From NCBI RefSeq assembly GCF_016545825.1, contig NC_052616.1, forward strand, positions 61,587,278-61,651,277: a stretch of 64,000 bases of DNA. Direction: 5' to 3'. Below, in pieces: positions 34,603 through 49,599 of the stretch. The notes under the pieces are model-generated. The model did no database searches and was not told where the DNA came from. It saw only the letters and a program-made list of their open reading frames with translations. A program made the translations under genes and the position numbers. The DNA is from Eucalyptus grandis (Eukaryota; Streptophyta; Magnoliopsida; Myrtales; Myrtaceae). The number at the start of each line of letters is the position of its first letter. The stretch's first letter is position 1.

Positions 34603-36349
34603 GCAACACTTAGCTTGTAAATTAGTAACTTAGTCGAATGACAGAAATATCACTTTCTAGTTTAATTTCTTCATTTTCATTAGTTATACTACCGAATCTC
34701 ATAGAAGTCCATTAATCACAATATCGGCATGTAAAAACTCATTGAATTAGGTCAAACAAACACAACGATTCAACTCGCAATCACTATAACCTTCTCGCAC
34801 TTAACATGTCAAAGTTCAAACTAAAATTAATAATCATCAAACAACCAAGTTAAGAGTACTAACTAGATCATTTTAGCTTAGTCCCTAGAATATTTACTTA
34901 CCTTGAACAAAGACTTTTTTAACTCAAAATCTTAATCACCTTCAAGACAAAATAAACAAAAGTAAAGATTAACAACTTTCACTCTTTTTAATCAACAAAA
35001 CTAGTATGATAAAATGAAGAGAAACCCAATAATTCACCTTCTAAACAGTTGAAAAAGTGAAATTAGAAGCTTTAACAACAAAAGAGCGGAACCCTTACTT
35101 TTATTCGGAAGATTGGAAAGCGAAATAGAAGAGGAAAGTGATAGAACATCTGTTTTCTTTATAAGAACAAGTTGAAGCTCTCTCTTGAAATCTGAGCACT
35201 TATAATAGCTTGTTCAGTTAAAGAAGGAATGTATATAATAAACTATATTAGAGTTATAAAGGGATAAGATATTTTGACCAAGGTTAAAAAGTAATGATGG
35301 CTTAGAAATACTTAGGAATGAAAGCACATGACCAAAGGGGATGTACCTGAAGACTACTTAAGAGTTAAATCATAAAAACAAATAACAATGGTTAAAAGTG
35401 ATGATGACATAGATTAAAGTACTTGGTGGTTGTTGAGAGAGAGGTGTACAAATGAAAGGGTAACACTAGGCTTAGTTATATGGTTCTGGAGTAGATATCT
35501 TGACAATTTACTCAATTGTCTTGTCCTTTGGTAAATAAACAATGAAACTAGCGTCCGTTCTCTATACTAATGATTCCGAAAGACATTTTCAATCCACTAA
35601 AACATTCTGCAAAAACTACTGAACATCGGGAGAATTTACAACTTAGTAAAAATATGTAATTCGAAGCATATCGATCCCTATTTACAACTAATATGGCAGT
35701 AAATCAATTATCATCACTCTACATCATCAGTGTACATGTGATCATCTATCAATTTAATCTTAACACATTGAACTCCAAACAATTATTGTGACAAAAAATC
35801 AACGCTCGTACTTTCCATATGTCACGAAATTAATATCCAACCTGAGATTTCATATGTGCCTTCCACTATTCCAAGCTAATTTATACTTTACTTTACATCC
35901 TAAATATTATTACTGAAACTAGAAAATTTTGGATGTCGCATGATGAGTGGTCAATGGGATCAGAGGGCTTGAACAAGGAGCGGCTTCTGGTGGCTCTCAT
36001 AGCTTGCTTCAGCGAAGCCGATGAGCAATCGAAATTGCACCAAGAAAGCTTTAAGATACCTTATAAAGAACAAAGAATTCACGGCTATTTGCTTTGACTG
36101 CAAAGAAGAGTTTTAGCCGCAAAATTGAGGGCTTACAACAAGCTCTAACTTTTTCTTTTCCATTCTAACCCTAATTTTGCTTTTATCCATAGGACAAAAA
36201 GACGTTGTTTCATATCGGTTTATTTTCCGAACGGATTTTTCTAATGAGCCACGTCAGCCGAGTTATAATGAATTTAATGTCACGTTGAGTTTCCTAATAA
36301 CACAAATTGTCGATAACACTAAAAATAATCGATTTTTCACCAAAACGGC
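34603..36349. other. AT-rich intergenic DNA
   Basis: No genes, RNA genes or strong repeats were seen. Confidence 0.4.
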
Positions 36350-36441
36350 ACTCAAGTGATCGCTCTAAAAAATCTTACAATTAAAGCGAGCGTTGACTCA
36401 AGTGATCGCTCTAAAAAAATCTTACCATTAAGGGAGCGTTG
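36350..36441. repeat. Tandem duplication of a 46-bp unit
   Basis: Copies begin at 36350 and 36396, each reading actcaagtgatcgctctaaa, then A run, tctta-cattaa and gcgttg. They differ by a few bases. Confidence 0.88.
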
Positions 36442-37985
36442 CAAGAGAGCCACGCCACTCTTCTTTATTTCTGAATCAAGCCCACACTACATGTGCAAAC
36501 TTTAGAGAGGCCCGATAACCCGACCCGACCCGACCCGGAACGATCGCCCGACCCGGCCCGAAGATCGCGCCAAGCTTATCCTGAATCCTGAGAAGATCGG
36601 GGGGGCATAAACGTAAAAACGTGCCTTCGTCTTCCTCTCGACCCCATCTCCTCATCTCTTCCCCAAAAAAGAAAAGAAAATTGAAAAAAAAACAAAGAAA
36701 AGGAAAAGACAGCAAGAAAATCAAATATAAATTATTTTTTCTTTTGCAAGTATAAATATCAAGGGATAAACCGGGCGGAGATGGCTTTGAGGGGGGGTCC
36801 CAATCGACGAACAACGCATCGCCGATGCAGCGAAATCCTCTGGATCATTGATTCTCCCTCCCTTCCCCCACGAGTTAAAAGAAAAATCAATCAAGGAATT
36901 TCTACAGGGAACGAACAAAAATTCAACGAGCTCCCGGATTCGTTATTGCCTCGCCCCGCCCCGCCCGTCGATTTCGCGTAAGCCGCGCGGTTTTCTGGGG
37001 ATTTTGTTATCTGGGTTTTTGTTCTGGGGCGGTAATGGTACCTGGGTCGGAGAGATCTAGCTCAATTTCGGATTCGATTGGGGGAATTGAGTTAGGGTTT
37101 CGATTTAGGGTTTCGATTTAGGGTTCCGATTCGCGCCCCCGACGCGGTCCCTTTTTTTCCGCGCGTCGATTGGTTTCTTGTTGTTGTGACGGGACGCGGT
37201 TTTAGGGTTTTTTTTTTTTTTTTATTTATTTTTCTTTTTTTTGGGGGTGGGCGGGTGTGGTTTCAATTGTTATTTTTGTTGATTTATCTTTTATGGCGTA
37301 ATTCGGCGTGCGTTGTGTGTATCTCTTTTTCGACTTGGGTTCTGCTTCTTGTTTATTGTTGCCGGCGTATGTACTGGGTTGATTGATGGTCACAGGTGTA
37401 GAAATGGCCCGTGGGTTTTTTGTCATGTTGATATTGATGCATGCTGCTTTGTAAATTATGGGTTTTTGCCCCTGTTTCTTCGGGTTGTTAGTGGTTTCGA
37501 AGCTCGGCCGGGATTGCTTGGTTGAAATTTGGAGTCTTTTCGGTGCTCTGTCGATTGAATTTTGATGGGAGATTGTTGATTGTCATGGGAAAGTTCTTTT
37601 ATCATCCGGTGTTTGGTCAATCTGAATGTTGTGCAGTAGGGATAGGATGCTAGAGTTCCAGAGTTTGCAAATTGTTCAAGGGTTGCGCTAGCATCTTGAC
37701 GAGCCTGTGAATGATAATTGTTAAGTTGAAATAATAATAAACATCGATGGATTGACATTTTCGAGCTGTTTTGACTACAAGAACTGGTGTATGACTAGCA
37801 ATTCGAGGTCTTGTGCTTGGTGGTTGACATTTCACTGTGAACTGAGTTACATATGTCGTGGTTTTCTTTTCTTTGCCATCTCTTTCTGGAAGGTGTCTGA
37901 TTTATATGTTCAATGCCGCTCAGACTATCTGGGTGCAGACTAGCTGAAGCAATGTTGCTTTTGGTTTTAGGGTTGGTTGGGTTAC
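36442..37985 (+). promoter_or_regulatory. Promoter, 5' UTR and leader intron of the WD40 gene
   Basis: A (CCCGA)n-type stretch lies at 36510-36560. The likely first, untranslated exon ends at 36977 with donor ttcgc|gtaagc. A 0.99-kb intron then runs to the acceptor ttggttttag ending at 37970, and translation starts 15 bases later. The intron begins GC- and T-rich, with gggtttcgatttaggg repeats near 37093-37125 and long T runs near 37205-37250. Transcription start is not determined. Confidence 0.55.
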
Positions 37986-40900
37986 ATGTCTCAGCACCAA
38001 GAGTATCCGATGGAATACGCAGCAGATGATTACGATGTGGGAGAAGTAGAAGATGATATGTACTTCCATGAAAGAGTAATGGGCGATTCAGACACCGATG
38101 AGGATGAGGAATATGATCATCTGGTTCGAGTCGTTAACTCTTAGTGTTTCTCCTCCTCCTCCTACTCTCTGAATTTGTTGTGTTGTTGTTTTTTTTTTTT
38201 TTTTTCTTCTGCTTTTGTCTAGCTGCATGATGAGATCTCCTTGCAAAAGTTCGTTTATATCAGTCGGGGCTACTTCTGGATCATTGTAAATTCACCTATA
38301 TCAATTGAGAACTGTAGTGAGACGGATTATGTTGGCTATGGCAGGATAATAAGATTACCGATACCTCTGCTGCTGATGCTCGGAGAGGTAAAGATATCCA
38401 GGGGATTCCTTGGGAAAGACTGAGCGTCACTCGTGAAAAATACAGAAGAACTAGAATAGAGCAGTACAAGAACTATGAAAATGTACCACAATCCGGAGAA
38501 AGTTCGGAAAAGGTATACATCTTCAAGTTCTACAGTACTGGGTAGCAATTCTTTTCTCGAAATTGGGCTTACTTGCATCATCCTTTTCTATTTTTATTCT
38601 ACTAAACAGGATTGCAAACCCACAAGAAAAGGTGGAAACTATTATGAGTTTTGGCGAAACACAAGATCTGTGAAGTCCACAATCCTTCATTTTCAAGTAT
38701 GTTTATACTTCCGTCTTGTGATCTTATCTTCTTGTTGTGAGGATGTTGAATTCTGCAAGTTGATTCTTGTTGGTTACTCCCCAAGTTGCATGTAGTGGAA
38801 TTTCCTCTTCTTTGTTTTTTATTTTTTTGGTCTTTATCCTCTTCTCCTTAAGCAGGTGTACTCTGGTTGACCAGGAATTTCTTTGGAAACTTATGAATGT
38901 ACATACGTTCTTGGATGAGAAATTGGCTGTAGGTTTAATGTCATGTCACCAAACTGATAGTGAGGGACATCCTATAAAAATGGGGAGACTGTAGAACTCG
39001 TGCTTTCCCTTAGCTGTGAGCTGCTACTTCTTTTTGGAGTCCTAACTTTGAATAGGTACAGTATGTGCATTAGGTGCTTAAACTTTAACAGGAGCTTGAC
39101 AATGTTGCACGAAGTTCTGCATGCAATTGTTTTCAGGATAAGAGATAATTTAGGTTTGGACTAGTCATTAATGGCAATGTATTTTGTGGTGAAATGTATT
39201 TGTCCATGATTGAGTGAAACTTATTTTGGCTGTTGAGATTGTTGAGGATACAAAAGCATTAGGCTTCTTTTTTGTTTGTTTTTCAATTGTGATGTTTTGC
39301 TTGTGTGTTGTCTCCTGTTCTGTTCAGGGGGAACCAACTTTAAACTTGACAGTGTACATATATTTTAGCAACTGGAGCTTGTGTTTGCTTTAGAGTACAC
39401 CTCAAATTTGGGGCTGTTATTGCCAATTGCTATTACGGACATGGCTACAAACTGTTTCTTTTCTCTTTCAGTTTCAGGAATTCCTGACACATATCTTGTC
39501 ATCCTAAATTTTTGTTGTTAAAACCTCTCTTGAACCATTACCTGGAATTGCAGTTGAGAAACTTGGTTTGGTCCACAACAAAGCATGATGTTTACCTTAT
39601 GTCGCACTTCTCGATCATTCACTGGTCGTCATTGACTTGCAAGAAGACTGAAGTGCTTGATGTTTATGGACATGTAGCTCCTCGTGAGGTACAGGAATAT
39701 TATGTTGCATTACATGCAGGAACATAGTGATCTATGCTCTGGAAGTTCTTATTTAATGAGACAGTCTTGGGATTTTTATTGCTTTTCATTGTAGAAACAC
39801 CCTGGAAGTCTCTTAGAGGGTTTTACACAGACACAAGTCAGTACTCTTGCAGTACGGGATAAATTACTGATTGCTGGTGGTTTCCAGGGGGAGCTTATCT
39901 GTAAGGTAATATCTGGGCCAAAGCACGGTTAAGGTCATCTTGATATTTGTGTTTCCTCTAGAATTGTCAATATTTAATAAACAAATGTTTATAAGCACAT
40001 GATTTTAGGGCAATACTGAGTTTGCTTGTAGAACCTGACAGATGCAACTGCAAACACCATGTTTTATTTCTTTGTTTTGACTTATTAATTCAGTGTACTC
40101 TGTTGTCTTCTTGTGTGCTAGTGTGTAGTTAGAATTCTCACTCATGCTGAATTACTGACTGAGCAAATTACAACCCCAGTTGGATTCATTCATTTAAGTT
40201 CCTTATTTGAAGCTCGATTGTAGGTTTAGGTTCTCATGACATAATTATTCTTTGTAAAGCTATTGCAAGTCCAACATTTTTTGTTTTGACTTATTAATTC
40301 AGTGTACTCTGTTGTCTTCTTGTGTGCTAGTGTGTAGTTAGAATTCTCACTCATGCTGAATTACTGACTGAGCAAATTACAACCCCAGTTGGATTCATTC
40401 ATTTAAGTTCCTTATTTGAAGCTCGATTGTAGGTTTAGGTTCTCATGACATAATTATTCTTTGTAAAGCTATTGCAAGTCCAACATTTTTTGTTTTGGTG
40501 ACTGCTGATGATCCTCTTTTGTGGGTGCAGAACTTAGATCGTCCTGGTGTTAGCTACTGTTGCAGAACAACTTATGATGACAATGCTATCACTAATGCGG
40601 TTGAGATTTACGATTATCCCAGGTTGCCTTCCTGATGCATTCTGTTCTCATCTTGATGTACATTTACTAGTTTATTTTGTTTGTGGATGTTTGTGTCAGG
40701 TGTGCTGTCAGACAGCAAGTGTGTCTCAACAAGCTATTCTTTTGCAGTTTATTTGAATTTACGTAATGCGTAGTTAAGGTGGAGCCATCATTTTAACTCC
40801 TTAAATTTCCTTAATGTTTTATTGTCAGTGGCGCCGTACATTTCATGGCATCGAATAATGACTGTGGAGTCAGAGATTTCGACATGGAGAAATTTGAGCT

Positions 40901-42525
40901 CTCCAGACATTTCACCTTTCCTTGGCCGGTGAATGTAAGTATTTTTTCCGTGACTCCTTGCACAAAATAAGATATCTTAACCTTTAATTGGACATAGACT
41001 AAATATTTCAGCTGCCATAAAGTGAATATCTTGAATTAATCTCATGTTGCAATTGGTTTTATGAAATCATTATGCTTGCATTTGGAACTCATCCGTCTTC
41101 TGCTGCCTAGCCATTGTAGAAGGGCCTTTGTCTTCCAGTTTTTATCATCTTGTGTTGTTGTAAACTTTTGAGTTATTAGCAAGGATTGCCCTCATCATCT
41201 ACCTTAAGTCATGCCATGGCTAAAATTGTGGGAACGCTGATGATTTGCATTTTTGGAATGAGAAACCATAAAGTGCTTGTGAGCTGTGTAAGTATTCATT
41301 TAAAAAATAACTTCAGGATATGGAGCTTCTAGTCTCTCTGCTATGCATCTAGACTCAGTGTTTATAGCACACGATGTTTGCCCATTTCTTTTCAGGTTTC
41401 TTAACCTCTATAACAGGAGTAGAACATGAAAAAAAACCTCTATAACAGGAGTAGAACATGTAGTGAAGTGAAAGGAGTGCCTGCCAGGCCATGAATTAGA
41501 CATGTTTAGATCATTGGAATTCTGTATAGAGGTTTCTTGTAGATCTGCTCCACTGTGCAAAGCTTGGGATGGCTTATCAAGCAAGATTCTTTTGTATTGT
41601 AACTGAAATTTAACTTTTATCCGGTAGACATACAAAGTGAGGAGATAATGATGCATTAGTGTCTGTAGAAGACCATAGATCATCCATGTAATTCAGTGCT
41701 GGATATTGGGTGGAAGTTGAAGTTTGTAACTTGTTTTGTTGGCTAATGTTTCCTTTGTGCCCCCCTTTTTTTTCACAGAAGTCTACCTGCTAATGTTTAC
41801 TTGCTAAGTTTTTGAGGTTTTTTGTTTTTCTATGAACAGCATACTTCTCTGAGTCCTGATGGTAAGCTCCTCGTCATTGTTGGTGACAACCCTGAGGGGA
41901 TATTGGTGGATTCTCAAAGAGGAAAGGTAGTTACTTTCCTTCCCTTCTCTTTCTGTCCCTCCCTCTGCCCCCTTCCCTGAAAAGCAAACCTAAATGTAAA
42001 CGAGAAACATGAAAATAATGCCTGTAAATCCTAAGCATGCTCTATTTGTACTTGAGGATTTTGGATAAGATTTTCCCTGATGAGATGTGTAACTTCAAGC
42101 TTTTGCAATTGTAGACTATTAGGCCACTACAAGGGCACTTGGATTTCTCATTTGCATCTGCATGGCATCCGGATGGTCACATATTTGCCACTGGAAACCA
42201 AGACAAGACTTGCCGTATCTGGGACATTCGCAACTTATCAAAGTCCGTTGCTGTACTCAAGGGCAACCTTGGAGCCATCCGGTCCATTCGGTTCACCTCC
42301 GATGGGCGATTTATGGCCATGGCAGAGCCTGCTGATTTTGTCCATGTCTATGATGTGAAGAGTGGGTATGAGAAGGAGCAGGAGATCGATTTTTTTGGCG
42401 AGATCTCTGGTGTGTCTTTCAGCCCTGACACTGAATCGCTATTCGTTGGGGTGTGGGATCGCACCTATGGCAGTCTCCTTCAGTATAACCGATGCAGGAA
42501 TTATTCATATCTCGACTCCATGTAG
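37986..42525 (+). CDS. WD40-repeat (transducin-like) protein, At1g78070-like, nine coding exons
   Basis: Exons: 37986-38123, 38345-38512, 38610-38696, 39554-39688, 39795-39905, 40531-40622, 40829-40934, 41840-41926, 42115-42525. All junctions are GT-AG with agreeing phases, giving 444 residues. The N-terminus is acidic (MSQHQEYPMEYAADDYDVGE, then DSDTDEDEEYD). A conserved block follows (GIPWERLSVTREKYRRTRIE; TRSVKSTILHFQLRNLVWST). WD-like repeats include GNQDKTCRIWDIRNLSKSV and a last repeat ending FVGVWDRTYGSLLQYNRCRN. As I recall it, the family (Arabidopsis At1g78070, At1g36070) has close similarity along its full length. WD40 propellers scaffold protein complexes; the partner is unknown. 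Introns contain recent tandem duplications. Confidence 0.93.
40071..40497 (+). repeat. Apparently perfect 209-bp tandem duplication in intron 5 of the WD40 gene
   Basis: Copy 1 is 40071-40279, copy 2 is 40280-40488, and a partial third start (tttgttttg) reaches about 40497. Reading both copies in parallel I found no difference. Each contains cagtgtactctgttgtcttc, aattactgactgagcaaatt and gaagctcgattgtaggttta. Confidence 0.93.
41403..41458 (+). repeat. 32-bp tandem duplication in intron 7 of the WD40 gene
   Basis: The word aacctctataacaggagtag followed by aacatg occurs at 41403 and 41435, separated by an A run. Confidence 0.9.
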
Positions 42526-43683
42526 TGAGGAGATGCCTGCACCGTTTCTTAACTAAATAACTGCAATTATATAGGATTCTTGAAATATGGCTAAAGTGGC
42601 TTCAGCGCATTGTGTAAATGTAGATAGGTGATATATTTCTCGTTGCAATGTAGGGTAAGAGAACAAGTATGGTGTTACTTGGTGGATCATTGTCTTCCTT
42701 CTTTAGGTCATAGAATGCTTGCTCTTCATTGGAAGGTTGAGCGAGAAGAGAGAGAGAGAGAGAGAGAGAGAGCTTTATGGTGATGAGTGTTCTGTCGTTT
42801 GCAGAATAATGGAGATGTATTTAGTAAAGGTTGGTGGTGTTTGGGTGAAGATTGAGGCAAACTCTTCTCATTGCCAATAAGAACCCTATTCACTTTCTCT
42901 GTCAAAATTGGTGGATATCTTTGGCTCTTTCCCTTTCTCCAAATTTTTATACTGTTCTCTTCGTATTAGCAATACTCTAATGTCTCATGAGGACGTAAAT
43001 AGACTCAGCCAGCATTTTTGGCTCATCTATAAGCTGGTGCGGAACTCATGTGATTGCAATGGTCTCTGAAGTGATGATGGATGTGGGAGAACTCATGTCA
43101 ACATGACTTAAGATCAACAGTTCTGGTTATGTAGGAGTAAGCAATGTTTCATGCCATTTTGGGCATTGTCAGCCTCGACGGCCGTTGTCATCACGACTCC
43201 AGATCTTCAATGGAAATTTTGCTTTTCTGGTCTAAGTAGATCTACGTCAGAAGAAAATGATCTATTCTTCTGTCAGAAAACTTGGCTTTGGATGACTTTC
43301 TCGTTCAACATGACTTCTTTGGTTTTGATTTAAGTTGTGGCTTCTGGCTTTTGATTTTGTTATTGAATGCTGTAGTCAACGAAACAATTTAATGCGTGTA
43401 GGAATGCTATGATATTGCTTTAAGCTATAACTAACAATTTCAATGTCTTGCTGTTGACATTTCACATATATCCGAAGTCAATAAGCCATGAGCTGACTAG
43501 GATAAAGGTTTTTGTTTAAACTCTTTTTACATAGCGAGTTTACTGCCCAAAAAGTACCGACACTTTTTGAGAGTTTTTTAATCGTGTCGGGTACTTCATG
43601 ACACTTTGACACTTAATCAATAGGTGTTGGAAGATTCGATACTTGATAAACTCTTTCGATACTCCTCGACATGCGAGTTAGGA
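42526..43683 (+). other. 3' UTR of the WD40 gene and intergenic DNA with an (AG)n microsatellite
   Basis: The (AG)n run at 42747-42772 lies in the probable 3' UTR or just downstream. No ORF with support was seen to 43683. Confidence 0.45.
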
Positions 43684-44495
43684 ATTTCAACTAGGGGTGT
43701 GCATGGTCCGGGTGGGCAGTTCCCGACCTAGAACCGGGAATCGCCCGCTAAGGATCGGTTCCGAAAAATTGGAACCGGGATTCACCCGTTTGTTACATGG
43801 ATCCACTCCGGAACCGGACCGCAGCGGTCCGGTTCCCGGGTTCTTGGGTGGATCCATGGAACCGATTTTGACGCGAAACAATTTTGATTTTCAACATAAA
43901 ACCAAATTTAAGTATGTGGAACAAAAATTCATTTGTTGCAACTATAAATGCAACCAATGAAGGAATGGATGTACATAAGTTGATATAGAGGCAGAGAGAG
44001 TAGTAAGTGTTTAGGAAAATGGATCTTTCTTAAAGCTATGAACTGGACATATCCTCATTAGGTTCGGCAAAATATCACAAGTCGCACAAACAAATCAAAG
44101 GAGGTGAAATGAGGTACCATCCAAACACAAGAAAACAAAGGAAGTGCAACTAAACAAGACTTTATTGAATACATCACCTTCATAATTATATTAATAAATA
44201 AACTAAACAACGAAAAAGCATAAAAATTCCCAATATTTAGCTTTGTATTCATCCTGCAGGCAAAAACAATTGCCACAAAACAATTGCTTTGTATTCAATT
44301 TTAGTATTTTTTTAATATTAAAAGGGAACCGGTCCGGTCCGGGTGGGCGGATCCGCCCATGGAACCGGGAATTGGACCGGTTCCCAAAAATTGGAACCGG
44401 GAACCGGACCGGTTCCCTCAAGAACCATCGGTTTCGGGCGGTTTCGGTCCGGTTCTGGGCAGTTTCCGGGTATTTTGCACACCCCTAATTTCAAC
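43684..44495. mobile_element. Complete non-autonomous hAT-type DNA transposon
   Basis: The element at 43692-44487 (796 bp) starts taggggtgtgca and ends tgcacacccctA, a perfect 12-bp terminal inverted repeat. It is flanked by the 8-bp duplication atttcaac (43684-43691 and 44488-44495); 8 bp is the hAT signature, and the end sequence fits plant hAT elements. Both subterminal regions (about 43700-43865 and 44320-44475) are GC-rich and packed with ggaaccgg/ccggttcc words, many palindromic, which could be transposase-binding sites. The centre is AT-rich. There is no transposase ORF, so it would depend on an enzyme supplied from elsewhere. Confidence 0.93.
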
Positions 44496-46204
44496 AAATG
44501 AGTTCGGCCGACACTCATGAGGTTCATTTTGAAATTTTTCAATAAATAACATATCAAAATAAAAATATATAATAAAACAAAATAAAAAGGATAAATATAT
44601 AAATATATAAAAATAAAAATAAAGGATAAATAAAGAAAAATCTAGTCTTTTCTTCTCTTTTGACTCTCACTTTTGGTAACACACAATTAATCTCCTAGTT
44701 TGTTTTTTCTCTTTTCTTCTAACACGAATGTGGATTACTTGTTTTTTTTTTCTCAAGTTCTATGGATGATTGGAATTGAGTTGAATTTGTCAAATAATGA
44801 TATTGATAAATTATGGATTAATATTTTTAGTATAAATTCATTATAAACTCTTATTTTATTTTATTTTATTATTTATTCATTCGTGAACTTGAATCAAATT
44901 AATCTAATTAAAATAATCATAAAAATGATAATTTATCATGTTCTGATGGAAATTGAGTCTAGCCTTTTAATGTGGTAGGATTAGGCTGTTTCTTCCTAAT
45001 TGCCAAGATCTCTCAAGAATGATTCTAATAGTTCTTCCTAATTGCCAAGATCTCTCAAGAATGATTCTAATGGGTTGGACAACCTCATTTAGTCTGGCTT
45101 GCTAAAGTTTCTAGAAGAGAATTTCACAACAAGGTAAGTTCATCTTAGGGACTTTGTTCGCAACATTGCAAAATTGCCGATTTCACTACAATCAATATTG
45201 AAGAAAAATCCTCTACCTTGGGGAAAGTCCTAGACCAAAGTAATTGCCGAACCTAAGGAGATCATGTAGACTCCTCCCCCGTTGCAAATTCCATTTATAG
45301 GAAAGAGAATTTTATAACGTATCTTAATGTATCGGAATTCTCTATTTTTTGATAAATAACATGTCAGCGTATCGTGTAGTGTCGTATCGTATCAATGTCG
45401 GGTGTTGGTGTTGATGCTACTTAGTTTACTACCAAGAAAATGGACTATGATGGTGGCTTGAATAAATTAAAGATCTGATTTGAACCCTCAAGGCAACAAT
45501 TAGGGCTCATTTATTCATTTTCTTTAGCAGCGAAATGCTTTGTAATTTGGGAATTCAAATATCTAAATATAATTACAATTTGGTGAAGACAATAATTGCA
45601 AGTATAGAATTTCTAGGACAAACTATAAAACGTGCTTTTTTTTGGGGTCGGAATAGAGCAGGAATTCATTTCACCATATAAAACATTAGTTGGAAGACTC
45701 GTGCTTTGTGAAGATCAGAAAAAATGACTCTTTGAATTTATTTTTCATAATATAATGAGTATATGACTATAGCCGTATTATATTAATTTAAGAGTTTCTC
45801 TCAAACCATATCTTGTTTATTTGCAATCTGCCCATTTTTAATTATTTAGTAATATCTATATCAAAACTTACTTATTTTTTTTGTCAGTCCTACTCTAATC
45901 CTACTCTAACACCCACTCTCAGACTTTTGCCCTACTCTAATCCTACTCTAACACTTACTTCAAATTATGTTTTCTTCTCAAAAGGAATATGTTGGTTAGT
46001 AATGTTTTTTTTTTCTCTTGCCTATTCTGAAGTAACAAGATCTTGCACGAGATTTTTCTGTGTAACACATCAAGTATTGAAATTTCCTTAACATTGAATT
46101 TCTTAAGTAACGATTAGATGCATAATATGGCTTATAGGTTGAAATGAGAACTAATAATTTAATCAAGTCGATTAACTACAACTTTATTACTTTAGAAAGC
46201 AAGG
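44496..46204. other. AT-rich intergenic DNA with small tandem duplications
   Basis: A 42-bp unit (ttcttcctaattgccaagat followed by ctctcaagaatgattctaat) is duplicated at 44990-45031 and 45032-45072. A 12-bp word, cctactctaatc or cctactctaaca, recurs four times at 45887-45955. No gene was seen. Confidence 0.55.
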
Positions 46205-46600
46205 TACGATGTATATAAGACTAGCGGGACTGGTCCGATCATATTCCAACGTGGAATTGGGAATAAGACCAGCGGGACTGGGAATCGAATTGGACTATCG
46301 GATCTAATCCGATTTGGTCTGATCTATAAGGAACCAACAACTTTTTTTTGGTTCCATGAAAATTTTAGTTTAAATTTAATTTATATATATGTTTAAGAAA
46401 TAAAATAATTTATTTTAGGATTTATTACTATTATGTATATGTTAAAAAGTCAGTCCTGGTTCGGTTTCCCCCAAAATCAGGAACTGGACTAAAAATCACC
46501 AGTTTCATTTTTATCGAACCAAAGACCGAACCGATGCCTCCGGGGATAGACCAAATCGGCCGGTCCAGTCAGGTCTCTGTCTAATATGCTCACCTCTAAT
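46205..46600. mobile_element. Degraded hAT-like element
   Basis: The right end, tgctcacctcta (46588-46599), resembles the tgcacacccctA end of the element at 43692-44487. Subterminal words such as ggttcggttt, gaaccgatgcc and cggtccag resemble its CGGTTCC arrays. Between lies AT-rich sequence. A matching left end is not intact (agactagcgggactggtccg near 46220 is the best candidate), and no target duplication was found. Confidence 0.45.
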
Positions 46601-48803
<2,203 letters not shown>

Positions 48804-49599
48804 AGATCAGGTCCTGCCATGTTAAGATGCTTGTTGGAAACTGAACCTACATGATGACTGAAAGACTTGTAGGCAATTAAAAATGCTGATAAGCATGTTT
48901 TAGAATCTAGATTATGGTGAATCAAGCCCATCATAAGTGTCTGGAGTTTTTCTCTGTATTTGCAGAACTATTTTGCTTTGATTATTGCTGTTTGTGTGTT
49001 TGTCACTTTTTGGCTCTTCAGTATGCTGGCAATCCACTAGAATGTCGGATTGGGTATTGTAGAAATTGTCTGTTGAGGGTCTTGTTGCAAATATTAACTT
49101 TGAAAAATCTTCTGATTCTCTAACATAGCGCAGTAGAACTCCTTTCCATGTTCTTTCAAAAATGGTGTGATTATAGCCCTCAGTGAACTGCTAGCTCTAT
49201 GTGTAGTTGAGATAACCAGGTCCATGTCTACTACTGAAGGACTAATGTTATTTTCAGATCCTTATAGAAGTATGAGTAACTTTCTTTAGTGATGAGGTAG
49301 TCATCAATGAAACATGCTTTCAGAAAATCATGATTTTAGTTGCAGAGTGGAGTTGTGAGAGCATTGATTTTCATGGACTATAGCTGCAGTTGGATGAAGA
49401 AACAGTGCTTTTGATCAAGGCATGATGTGCTTACAGTCCTTTTTTTTTAGTTTTTCATTTCTGATATATTTTTCACTTCAATGTATCTTACAATCCGAGG
49501 GCATCAATTTCTAAGAGGATCCTGGATTATCCTCAGATTTGGACCATACACTTTAATATCCAAAGCCACACAAAAAAAAAAAAAAAAAAATCATCCTCT
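48804..49599. other. Convergent 3' UTRs of UBC and the minus-strand gene
   Basis: UBC (+) and the next gene (-) converge here. No gene was seen. An A run of about 18 lies at 49572-49590, just past the stop of the minus-strand gene. Confidence 0.45.
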
